Below, in pieces: positions 51,701 through 60,455 of a stretch of DNA of 64,000 nt. Each line of letters opens with the position of its first letter. The stretch's first letter is position 1. Source of the DNA: Rhabdornis inornatus (lineage: Eukaryota; Chordata; Aves; Passeriformes; Rhabdornithidae); assembly GCA_013397075.1 (NCBI GenBank), contig VWZS01000638.1, positions 1,684,644 through 1,748,643 of the forward strand, given 5' to 3'. The notes below the pieces were generated by a model. That model saw only the letters and a program-made list of their open reading frames with translations, ran no database searches and was not told the origin of the DNA. A program made the position numbers and the translations under genes.

Positions 51701-54700
51701 AAAGCATCTCTTAGTGCTGAATGGCACAACTGGAATGAGGGGCCACAAAACACAACCAAGTACAGGAGGCAGCTGAAGTGGAGTGTAAATTCGAGGGTGA
51801 ATCAAAAAGAGGTAGCCAATGGCCCAAAAAATGCATTGTCCAAGATTAACCTATCATGGAAGTCATTGTGATTAAATTCCATATATCATTTAACTACTAA
51901 AAACATGGGCTCCTTTAATTTCTCTTTTTCTGCACTCTATGGACTGTCACACCTATTTACCTCAGCAGCTGGCTTTCTTTTCTAAGGCACAAGTGCTCAC
52001 TAACTAATTCTAGGAACTGTAGGAGAGACGCTTCATTCCTTTTTATAGATTTTTCTTTTCTTTTTTTTGGTTCTTTTTTCAAACACAATCTTGGTCTATT
52101 CCCACATGACACACAAGGGGGCCATTGGCTCAGTGCACCTCCTTTCATTCTGCCTTTCATGTGACCACAGTGAACATCAGGAATCATTGTACATGGTACA
52201 TAACACGTCTCGAATTAAGCAATAGGTAGTGAATGACTAATCACCCCATCTCAATTAAACTAATAGCAGCAATTTTTGGTGCACTGCATGTAATTTATTT
52301 ATAATCACCCTGTCTCAATTAAACTAATAGCAGCAATTTCTGGTGCACTGCATGGAACTCAGTGTGTTTTGACAAATGAAAGTAAGTTGTTTGCTTGGAG
52401 AGGGAACAGAGGCAGAAAATATTCTTGTATCTGAACAAAACTGAAAAACCACAAAACAATTTTTTTTATCAGCTAAGTCAATGAAGAGAACTTTCTGATG
52501 CTACCATTTAAACCTCAAACTTTTCGAACCAAAAAACCTTTTCTTTTGTCATGTCTCGCCATAAAAGTACCATGTCAGATTTAGCATCCACATACACTGA
52601 GCTTAATCATGTGTATGTAATCAAGGATGAAAAAAGTCTTTCTTTCTCTGGGCTTTGATATGTTGCTTCTTTTTCTTTCTAGTGATACACAAAGCGAGCC
52701 TGAAATTACTACATCAGAGCCTCCTGGAAAGTCTAGATTTGTCCTTGTGGTGGCCCTGTGCTCTGAAAACCACTACAACTTTTAAGATCTCCTGGCATTT
52801 GCTCAATTATAGCAACCTTTGGTTTGATTTACTCCATAACCAGGGATTGGGCTGATTATAACCCTAGAAATGTGATAGCCTTCTTGTCCTATACTATGTG
52901 AGATTCAGTCTCCTAGATCTGTACTAAAGGAGAGCAAATTTAAATGAGAGAAATATCAGTGCCAATAACTAGAAAAAATTCTAAAAATAATTCTTACAGG
53001 ATGATCAGCATCTAATTCTGCTCCATAGCTTAGGATCTGATTGGCAAATCTGTCCAGCTCCTGGATACTTCTTGGGAACCATGGCACTGCAAAACAGAAA
53101 AGAAGTAGAGACTGGAATCCTTCTTTGTTACTTGATTTTTGGTCATTATTCTGGCATTTTCATCTTTTCATCATATATAAAGAAACATAAGCAAGGGGCT
53201 AAATTCTTTTGATCCTTTTCCCTGTAGCAGGAAACAAGAACAAGCCAAGCAAGTTCTCTTGAATTTCTGTTTGTTTTATGCTATTGGAAGAATATAGAGC
53301 ATCAAGAGCATCTGACCCTTGGTGCAGAGCTGGCTTGTAATGTTTATGATTTTCTGTTTATTACTTCTGATCTCTTGTCTCATCAAAATGCAGAAAATTT
53401 TCACAATAAGCCAGAATCATCCTTTCAAAGGAATGACATGAAACCCCACAACAAGGATAAACAATTTTTGGACTGTCTGAAACACTCTTTCTAAGACCTA
53501 CTTTGTGGCCTCGCTTGAGCTAGGATTCTGAAACAAAACGATAAATGGCATCCTTAATACCTCAGACTAGCACTGTATCACTATAGACATTACACAGTAA
53601 TGCATTAATTTGATTGACTTTCTTGGTCTGGTTCTCTATTGCCTTGTAACTTACATTCTATACACACTGTCCCAGGCACAGCCAGCATGTGAGAAGGGAC
53701 CGTATTTACCACACATAGTGTAATGCCCATGTGACCCTCTCATTACAGAAGGACATAAGGTGAAAAGAAGAACCACAGGGATTTCCAGATGTGATGTGTT
53801 GAGACAAAAAAAGAGTAAGTCAAGTGTCTCCATGGCAATTTAATACAAAGACTGAACAGGGGCAGCCTCTATCAATAAAAAGTTTGCAATTCATTGAGAG
53901 ACTTTCTTGTACAAATGGGTGCTGCTTGCTCAGCCAGTGCTTGGATAGCTGATTGCCCTATGTGGCTCTCTGCTCAACTGGGAACACAGCTGCTCGGCCA
54001 TACCTTTATATTTTATTTTGAGGGTTGTGCCAAGTGAACCTGATCCTCGGCCAGCAGCTGCTGAATGAGTTCCCTGCAGTGATGGGGCTCATCCCAGACC
54101 TGATGGACCACCTAGAGGATAAGAGGATTTCTGTCTCCAGGACTATTCAGCCGTGCTTTGTGCCGAGCCTCACAGCACGGAGGGCGCTTGTGGCACTGGA
54201 TTTCTGCGGGGCACCTGCACAGACGCGCTGGAGCAGCATCTTTACAGGGCTCGCTTTGGGGGGCCGCTGCTCAGCCCCACGCAGAAGAGACAGAGAGTGC
54301 CCACTCCCCTGACTGCTGTTCCATCGCCAGCCCGGCTCCATGCTGGCACCCTTCACATTTGTTTCCAGCAGGCAGCTGGCGGCTGCTGGCCAGGAAGATC
54401 CGGGATGCCTGAGCTTCCCGGGATGCAGGGACCCGGCAGTACCACCGGTGGTGCCACGGGCGGTGCCTCCCCTCCTCCCGCACAGCGGCAGTGGGATTCG
54501 GTCCGCCCCTCTCCAGGATGCGCACGCTTCTCCTTGCCCCAAACACCAGACCTGAGCAAGTCACTAGATGGCAGCAGCAGACCCAGGAAGATCCCCAGAT
54601 GGGTTTCTTTGCTGCTGGGTGTGCCGCTGGTTCTCTTAGTTGCTCCAGAAACTCTCTCTCCCCTCGCTGTTTGAAAGTTTCCTGCGCCTCCAACCCCTTC

Positions 54701-57700
54701 ACTTAAATGAATTATAGAGGGGAGTAGAAAAAGGTCTGTTTGATTCATAGAGAGGAGTCACTACTTACACCATGCCCTGCCCATTTTCTATCTGGGTTTA
54801 TCTGCTGGCTGTATCACTGAGCTTTGTGTGATGGTGGGGAATTGTTTCACTGTTTTGTGCTTCAGACTCCCCACTACCAGCCTGGGGTGAGGCACATTGG
54901 TGAATGGTTTTGTGCTAAGCACAGGGGAAAAAGAACTGCCTGGCAGTCCCACAGCAAAGGACCTGTCAGTGTTAGAGAGAAAACCACTCTTCTCATGGTC
55001 CAGGCTGTGCAGAAAAATTGGGGGGGGAGGGGGGCTGAAGTCAGCACTGGATTTCAGCAGTGATGTCTTTGTAGGCAGTAGGGCTTTGCTGGCTTGAATA
55101 AGAAAGGTCTTGCTGGGCAGGGTTTGAACCATTGCTGACTTACTTTCCATACTGACTTACTGTCATTAAATATTTTATTCTCGAGATTGCTTTCATACTT
55201 GGTGCAGGAAAACTGACTCCAGGCTGATGTGGTGTCAGTCCTGGGTGTGGAGATGGGCGACTTGCTTTTCCCCTATACAGGAGCAGCAACTCATCTTCCT
55301 TACATGAAGTTCTGATCCTGCCTACCCAAAAACCAGCAGTAGCTAAGCAAGAGCAGCTCTGAGCTTGCAGAATTGGATGAAAGTGGCAGGCCACGAAAGG
55401 GAAATTCGAAGGAGACTTAGTGCTGCTTGCACCAGCATAAGTTGGGTCCTGGAAAGTGCTGAGCTTTCTCAGCTCTCATGGAAACAAGAATTAAAGACTG
55501 CAAGCACAGTTCTGGGGCAAACACTGCGTTAAGTCCATACAGCCCTCACATCGAGGGCCAGGGTGAAAAATGACCACTGGTTGATCTTCTGCCTAGATGT
55601 GATGTGCCAGGATGCTGTCTCCAGCCCTCCCAGAAACTATTCAAAAGGCCAAATCAAATTACCCCCTGGCTGAATCTATCCCATATTTTGTTTGCAACAT
55701 CCTCCTCCAGCCCGTTCACCAGACTCACTGTCTGTCTGCACAGCCATTAATGAATATCCAGGGTGAGCTCTTGCAACACTGGGCCTCTGTGAAGGTCTGA
55801 GGAGCAAACGTGGGCTGATCAGTAATAAATATTGATTTGTCTGTAAGTGAAACAGCAGCATTTATGGGATGGTGCTGGACACCCAAGTGGTGACCAAATT
55901 ACCATGGGGTCAAATGCTGAGCAGAATGCTAATAAGCCATTTATAGGAGAGGCAGCAAAGCAGGGGCAGAGAGGACTTCTGCAGAATCCTCCACTTGGAC
56001 CATTGTGAGGAGGGTCAAAGACAGGTCTATGCAATTTATAGCAGTTCAAGGTCCAGGTTTAGCCCTTTTTTAAACAGTCTCAAATGCTCTGGCCAGCCTC
56101 AGGGTCTAGCAAACAAGGCCCCTACAGATCCTGAGCTCCCAGCTTGTTTCAGAAATGCAATAAATTGTCTGCATTTCCCTAATGCTGCAACAGAATAATA
56201 TTTAATTATTTTTATTCATGGGCTCCAAGAGGACTGCAGATACCCATCTTGTTTCCAAAAAGAGCCACTAAGAAATGCACTGTGTTTTTCCAACAAATCT
56301 TTCCATGTACACAAAGAGCTTTTGGCTCAGCAACTGCCAGCCCTTCTCATCTGAAGCTCCAAAGCTACATTTGGATTTAGAGCACTTTGCTGGCCTGCTC
56401 TCACCTAAAAATCACACTGTTGATCCGAATCTGATATTTGTACCTATTAGAATGTGTCAATTTAATTTTGCATTTAGTTAAGAAAAGATACTAAAAGCAG
56501 TTAAAGTGACCCAAAAAAAAAGGGAAAATATAAATTAAAAAGAAAAAGCCATTAATTTATACCTTGCCCAATAAGTCACACACAGTGTTTAATACTGAGC
56601 TATACAGAAGGGATAGAATACAGAAATGTCCTCTGAGTGCCCACAAAGCACTGCCCCAAGAATGGGACTGTGTGCTTCCCACGGGAAACAGAAGAATAAG
56701 GTTTTTCTTTCTCAAATCATGAGGAGGAGCAAAATGAATCCTTTGCAGGGAAGAAATGAGAGCATCTTAGGCTGCAGTAAAAGAATCAGTCCCACAAATC
56801 CCAGATTGCCTCTGGAAGAAAACCTTCCCAGCCTTTACCTGCCCACTGAGACAAGTGTGGCAACATCCCCATAAACCATCTGTCTGAGATTTTGCTCCCT
56901 GGAGGCACAGTGCTCTTGTTCTGTGTTTCGGGAATAAGATTTCACACGAGCACATCTGTGGACAATGACCAGATTTGCCAGGAGGATACATTTGAAAGAC
57001 AAGCTGGCCTAAAATGCACCACAAGGCCTGTTATTTGTTAATGCCATCACTGATAAAGGACAGCATCTCACCACACTTCCTACAGCTCAGGCTGTTCATA
57101 TCTCACCCTGCCCTTGTAGCTGCCTCTGCTCAGGATTTGCCACCCACAGTTCATCCCCTAAGCAGGGCTTGTTTGACCTTTGAAAATATGATCCTTTGAG
57201 GATTTCAGCTTGACTGGACCCTTATTACTCATGAGAGGAATTGAAATTTAAAAAAAACTGAGAAGGGGCAAAAAGAAATATCAATCTTCCTCTCTCTGCT
57301 TGGCAATAAATTGTTCCCATTTTATATTATTTCTGAATTGCTGAAATTAACAAACAAACACAAGTTATCCTCTCAGACAGAAAAGGATCAAGTCCTTTTT
57401 TGAAGTACTGACAGGATAATCTAGCTCGAAAACTCCTTTGATCAACACAGTAACACGCAGTGAAATCCTAATCCTACAGCTGACCACAGGAGTTTTGACT
57501 TCTGTGAGGTCAGAATTTCACACGCAAGACTTTCCTGGATGATATTTAGAGCTGTGTCTCTGTCTGACTCTGGCATATGTTTATAGATAACTTTATTATT
57601 TAATAAAGTTTATTATTAACTTTTTCACAGTAACTAGAAAAATTAATGTTAAGCCCTGGTAGGTCCTGTAGCTTTCTTCTGGAAATAAAAAAGCCCCCAA

Positions 57701-58595
57701 AAGTGAGCCTCTTCGATCTGACATGATCATAAATCACCTAATCAACCTTTTGTCCCTTTGTCTATGAATGGAGAAAACTGACTCCAAAGAGAATCTGCCT
57801 TCTTCTTTTTCATCTTCAAATGTAATGTCATGGGTAGGACACAAAGGAAATGGTAAAAGGATTACCAGCACTGATGTCAAGAAGGTATTAATGTCCTTTC
57901 ATGTTGTTCCTAGAAGGAAGGAAGAGGAAGATCCAGACCTAAAGTATTTAAAGTCTGAAATCCTATTAAAATCACATCTGTTTTCTGAAGACCCATATAA
58001 GTCTGTCTCAGACTATCTGCTGGGCAGCCACCACTGCACCAAGCAGCCTCAACTCCAGCAAATCTCTGAGAATTAAGAGCATGAACAACTCAAAATCTTA
58101 TTTCCCTCCGAAGGCAGAACTGCAATTGACCTGTCTGGGATTTCTTAAAGTAATGGACAGTTAGTCCTGTTCCCACCAAAGCGGGTGGCAGAGACTCCCT
58201 AGTTTCCCAGGAGATCTAGCCAGAATCATGGCAAAAAAAATTTACATTGACAGAAAATCTCCAAATGAAAAAGCTGACAGTATAGGAAAAATAGCGAGAG
58301 AGAAATTTAGCCATAAAGATCCAAGAGGATCTCCTTTACCACAGGAAAAATAAGTAATTTCAGTATGTGACATAGTCTTTGTCAATGTTAACCTTGTCAG
58401 CATATCCTTACCAGTGTCCTTCTTCTTTGTTCGTGAAAGCTCGTGGACTGTTGCTCCAATATCACTTCTCAAGGACTTGATGATCTTGTCCAGTGCTGGG
58501 ACATTCTTGCCTTCCAAGTTAATGAAGAATTCATACTCATCTTTGTTGAGACGGGAAGGTCGGGACTCAATGTGGGTCAAGTTTATACCTTTTTC
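40103..58595 (-). CDS. PAH: Phenylalanine hydroxylase (PAH), exons 3-13; 5' end outside the window
   Basis: Phenylalanine 4-monooxygenase, the cytosolic, tetrahydrobiopterin- and iron-dependent enzyme converting phenylalanine to tyrosine, mainly in liver. Exons (minus strand, 5' to 3'): 58412-58595, 52998-53086, 50782-50849, 48263-48459, 47714-47849, 46721-46790, 44543-44599, 43439-43534, 42986-43119, 40716-40831, 40103-40143. Lengths 184, 89, 68, 197, 136, 70, 57, 96, 134 and 116 equal human PAH exons 3-12. The frame is intact for 395 residues (human numbering 57-451, with the final Lys absent). Seen: the end of the ACT domain (THIESRPSR, ATVHELSR), PWFPR, GQPIPRV, HELLGH (His285, His290), FTVEFGL (Glu330), and Val379 in YPVTEF, where TH has Asp. 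Cys265 and Gly272 of human PAH are both Ser here. Exons 1-2 were searched for in 58596-64000 and not found, consistent with a long intron 2. No frameshift or stop was seen. Confidence 0.97.
40144..40715. other. PAH intron 12
   Basis: 572 bp. Nothing recognised. Confidence 0.7.
40716..40831 (-). CDS. PAH: PAH exon 12
   Basis: 116 bp encoding KFAQTIPRPFSVRYNPYTQR, then IEVLDNAKQLKNLADMIN. It includes the Arg equivalent to human Arg408 (in IPRPF). The acceptor is CCCTCAG and the donor is GTAAGA. Confidence 0.97.
40832..42985. other. PAH intron 11
   Basis: 2.2 kb. It contains the perfect inverted repeat at 41253-41300. No other feature recognised. Confidence 0.7.
41253..41300. repeat. Perfect 21-bp inverted repeat with 6-base loop
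   Basis: The left arm 41253-41273 is exactly the reverse complement of the right arm 41280-41300, separated by TAGCTT. Arm ends: TCTAGCTCTTAAATTACC and GGTAATTTAAGAGCTAGA. Pairing stops at 41252/41301. An RNA from either strand would fold into a 21-bp mismatch-free hairpin. Confidence 0.97.
42986..43119 (-). CDS. PAH: PAH exon 11 (Val379 specificity site)
   Basis: 134 bp from YCLSSKPEIQPL to ESFKDAKEKL plus two bases of Arg400. KYPVTEFQPIYYVAE has Val379, the residue replaced by Asp in tyrosine hydroxylases. The acceptor is TTTGTTCATAG and the donor is GTACTC. Confidence 0.97.
43120..43438. other. PAH intron 10
   Basis: 319 bp. Nothing recognised beyond splice signals. Confidence 0.8.
43439..43534 (-). 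CDS. PAH: PAH exon 10 (Glu330 iron ligand)
   Basis: 96 bp encoding VYWFTVEFGLCKEGDSLKAY, then GAGLLSSFGELQ. Glu330 is in FTVEF. The donor GTGTGT is non-consensus at +3 to +5 but keeps GT. Confidence 0.97.
43535..44542. other. PAH intron 9
   Basis: 1.0 kb. No repeat or extra exon recognised. Confidence 0.7.
44543..44599 (-). CDS. PAH: PAH exon 9
   Basis: 57 bp encoding EIGLASLGAPDDFIEKLAT. Acceptor ATTGTTACAG; the donor GTAATT is a weaker match than the others in this gene. Confidence 0.97.
45396..45762. repeat. Polypyrimidine (CTTT/CT)n array, left of gap
   Basis: About 365 bases of nearly pure C and T on the plus strand, built from CTTT, CTCTCT and CTTTCTTT units in a repeating longer pattern. 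Continues into the gap. The long Leu/Ser/Phe and Arg/Lys/Glu frames it creates are artefacts. Confidence 0.98.
45763..46061. other. Assembly gap (299 N)
   Basis: Unresolved sequence inside the polypyrimidine array; the real length may differ. Confidence 1.
46062..46150. repeat. Polypyrimidine (CCTT)n array, right of gap
   Basis: CT repeats change to an uninterrupted CCTT/TTCC tetranucleotide array (about 46071-46127), then degenerate CT-rich sequence. The repeat unit differs from that left of the gap. Confidence 0.97.
46721..46790 (-). CDS. PAH: PAH exon 8 (iron-binding HELLGH)
   Basis: 70 bp encoding DICHELLGHVPLFADPSF, then AQFSQ. His285 and His290 are the iron ligands. Acceptor TTTCCTGCAG, donor GTAAGT. 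Confidence 0.97.
46791..47713. other. PAH intron 7
   Basis: 923 bp. Nothing recognised. Confidence 0.7.
47714..47849 (-). CDS. PAH: PAH exon 7
   Basis: 136 bp encoding CTGFRLRPVAGLLSSRDFL, then AFRVFHSTQYIRHSSKPMY. Locally GC-rich with many CpGs. Relative to human PAH, Cys265 and Gly272 are Ser; Arg252 (in SSRDF), Arg270 and Tyr277 are kept. Donor GTGAGT. The intron to exon 6 is only 413 bp. Confidence 0.97.
47850..48262. other. PAH intron 6
   Basis: 413 bp. Nothing recognised beyond splice signals. Confidence 0.8.
48263..48459 (-). CDS. PAH: PAH exon 6
   Basis: 197 bp encoding GQPIPRVTYTEEEKKTW, then GTVFRELKSLYPTHAC and EDNIPQLEDISNFLQ. Acceptor TTTCTAG, donor GTAAGT. A single exon here corresponds to two exons (51 + 146 bp) in TH2. 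Confidence 0.97.
48460..50781. other. PAH intron 5
   Basis: 2.3 kb of AT-rich intron. No repeat family or exon recognised. Confidence 0.65.
50782..50849 (-). CDS. PAH: PAH exon 5
   Basis: 68 bp encoding GFKDPVYRARRKEFADIAYN, then YR and two bases of His170. The acceptor is TTCTTTTCAG and the donor is GTGAGT. Confidence 0.97.
50850..52997. other. PAH intron 4
   Basis: 2.1 kb. It contains a 64-bp tandem duplication (52240-52354). Nothing else recognised. Confidence 0.7.
52240..52354. repeat. 64-bp tandem duplication, two copies
   Basis: TCTCAATTAAACTAATAGCA and TGGTGCACTGCATG both recur at a 64-base spacing (starts 52241 and 52305). A few substitutions separate the copies, and the second is partial. 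Confidence 0.95.
52998..53086 (-). CDS. PAH: PAH exon 4
   Basis: 89 bp encoding VPWFPRSIQELDRFANQIL, then SYGAELDADHP. The acceptor is CTGTTTTGCAG and the donor is GTAAGA. Confidence 0.97.
53087..58411. other. PAH intron 3
   Basis: 5.3 kb. It holds a CpG-rich block (54150-54545), a G-run (about 55020-55034) and an unrecognised plus-strand frame of 102 codons (57768-58076). No PAH exon is missing here because exons 3 and 4 join in phase. Confidence 0.7.
54150..54545. other. CpG-rich block in PAH intron 3
   Basis: About 25 CpG by hand count in roughly 390 bases, with high GC, in otherwise AT-rich, CpG-poor DNA. Several overlapping frames are open in it (up to 173 codons at 54153-54674), which is expected of GC-rich DNA; none shows a recognised domain. 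It could be a CpG island for an alternative or antisense transcript. Confidence 0.6.
58412..58595 (-). CDS. PAH: PAH exon 3
   Basis: 184 bp, from EKGINLTHIESRPSRLNKDE to ATVHELSRTKKKDT plus one base. Acceptor CTTTCTCATAG, donor GTAAGG. It covers the second half of the regulatory ACT domain, including the phenylalanine-sensing THIESRPS segment. Confidence 0.97.
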
Positions 58596-59222
58596 CTATG
58601 AGAAAGATAAATTTTGGTCCCATAGATTTTGGGGGAAGGAATATGACATAAAGACTGGATAAATACATGTGTCAGTCAACAAACCATACTGCATCCTCCA
58701 TTTAACTCAAAAGTGGCCACTGGACTTGAGGACTTCCACAAAAGAGGGAGAAAGAGAAAGGAAAAATGAGAAATACGTGGGATTCACCCTTGTACAGAGC
58801 ACCTCAGGAAGACCTGGCACTACTGAAGGCTTAGAGAAAGGTGGAAGCAAGATACAAGTTGTAAACAGGATTTGCATTGTAAATGGCAACTCCAGTACCT
58901 CAGGCACATAATGAGAGCTTGTCTGTGTTGACAGAGGCATTTCCCCAGGATCAACACAGGAAAAAGGCATTCTACCTGTAGAGTACCCTCTCATGGGAAG
59001 CTGAATGCTGCCTTGATGAGCATCTTGAGAGAAGACTGGATGAGCAGGAAGCTGGGCACCCTGTGAGATAAGCTTCTGCCAAACCTCTGCACAGTCACCT
59101 GCAAAGCCACCTGCAGTTTCCAGGGCTGTGAGCAGCTGTTGGGCAAAGATCCAAAGGGAAGCATGGATCTGCACCAAAAAAGGCAGCCCCGGTTTGTGCA
59201 AATAAAAAGATGGGTATTTTAA

Positions 59223-59438
59223 ATCACAGAATCACGGAGTTGGTGAGGTTGAATGGGACCTCTGGAGATTAGTAAGCACAATAATCTGCTCAGGTTGCTG
59301 GAGCAGATTGCCCAGGGCTATGTCCAGTCAAGTTTTGAGACTCCTCAGTCTCTCTGGGCAACTGATTACGAGCTTAATCACCCTCACAGAGAAGCATTAT
59401 TTCTTTAGCTCAGAAATTCAAGTTCTGTGTCACCAAAT
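59223..59438 (-). repeat. CR1 LINE fragment (reverse orientation)
   Basis: Starts AATCACAGAATCACGGAGTT, the reverse complement of a CR1 3' end. It continues with GAATGGGACCTCTGGAGATT, AGATTGCCCAGGGCTATGTC and CTCTCTGGGCAACTGATTAC in consensus order. Confidence 0.9.
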
Positions 59439-60267
59439 ATCTTTGCTGACCATCAGCAGCATCTCCTAGCTCTGAAGAAAGAGATCATTGGCAACTGTAG
59501 CATTGACGACTATAGTCAATGGGAACCTGACCTCAGAAATGCTGAGCCTGAAAATCACAGGATCATTACCCACAGAAGAGTCAGAGGGGCTGACACGTGG
59601 TGATCAGCATCCCTGGAGAAACTTTTGGGTTTTGTCTTTCAGGCTAAAGAAGACTGCAAACTACATGGGGTGAAGTGATGGTCCTGCTGCTGTCAATGAC
59701 AAACCCCCTGCTACAGTGGGGTCAGGATTTCATGAAAAAAGTAACGTTGTGAGGATCTACTTTTGACCTACAAGGAAGAAAAAGGGAATATTTTTAAGCT
59801 GTACATCCCTCTTTCTGAGCCTCTTTAGGGTTTTCTTTGCTCCTCTCAGTGCTCACACAGCACAGGAGGGCATCTGGCCATCAGCAGCAAAGGCCTGATT
59901 TACTCCTCCACAAAAGGCAGTTTATTCCCTGGTAGGAAACATATATGTCATTACTCTGCTGAGCATTGCACACTACAGATGAACTCAAATTGTTTGGCTA
60001 GATACCAATACAATAAGTTGAAAAGGTCAAAAGCACATTCACCAACTGCTGCTCTTGAGAGATGCCGTCCTCATAGGGCCGTCTGCAGGAGAGAATGGCC
60101 AGCACTGTCCCTGGCCCCAGGGACAGTTTGTTTTAGGCCCCCAAAGCCCTGTTTCCCAAACAGGCTGCACATTGTCCTGTCCATGTGGTGAGGCACTAGG
60201 AGCTCCTGACAGAGAGAAGGCGCAGGGAGCTGCTGTGCCTTCGCTGTGTCTCACTGTCCTCATCCAA

Positions 60268-60455
60268 AAAGTTTTCTTTCTTATGCCTACGCTGTATCTA
60301 CACTCTTTTAGTTTAAAACGATTACCCCATGTGCCATCACAAAAGGCCTTGCTAAAAATTCTGTCCCCATCTTTCATAGGACCCCTGTGAGTACTGGAGG
60401 GCCACAATACGATCACCCCAGCACCTCCTCTTCTCTGGGCTGAAGGCTCCTTAAA
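60268..60455 (-). repeat. CR1 LINE fragment (reverse orientation, internal)
   Basis: CTCTTTTAGTTTAAAACGAT, then TACCCCATGTGCCATCAC, AGTACTGGAGGGCCACAATA and CTCCTCTTCTCTGGGCTGAA match the CR1 segment just upstream of its 3' region. The 3' terminus is absent from this piece. Confidence 0.88.

Noticed and set aside
54147..54748. Several overlapping frames of 71-173 codons on both strands
   Set aside because: Open in most frames because the block is GC-rich. None has a domain, splice context or similarity I recognise.
55018..55036. G-run resembling a G-quadruplex
   Set aside because: Only two uninterrupted G tracts are present. A quadruplex is possible only by subdividing them, so no feature was called.
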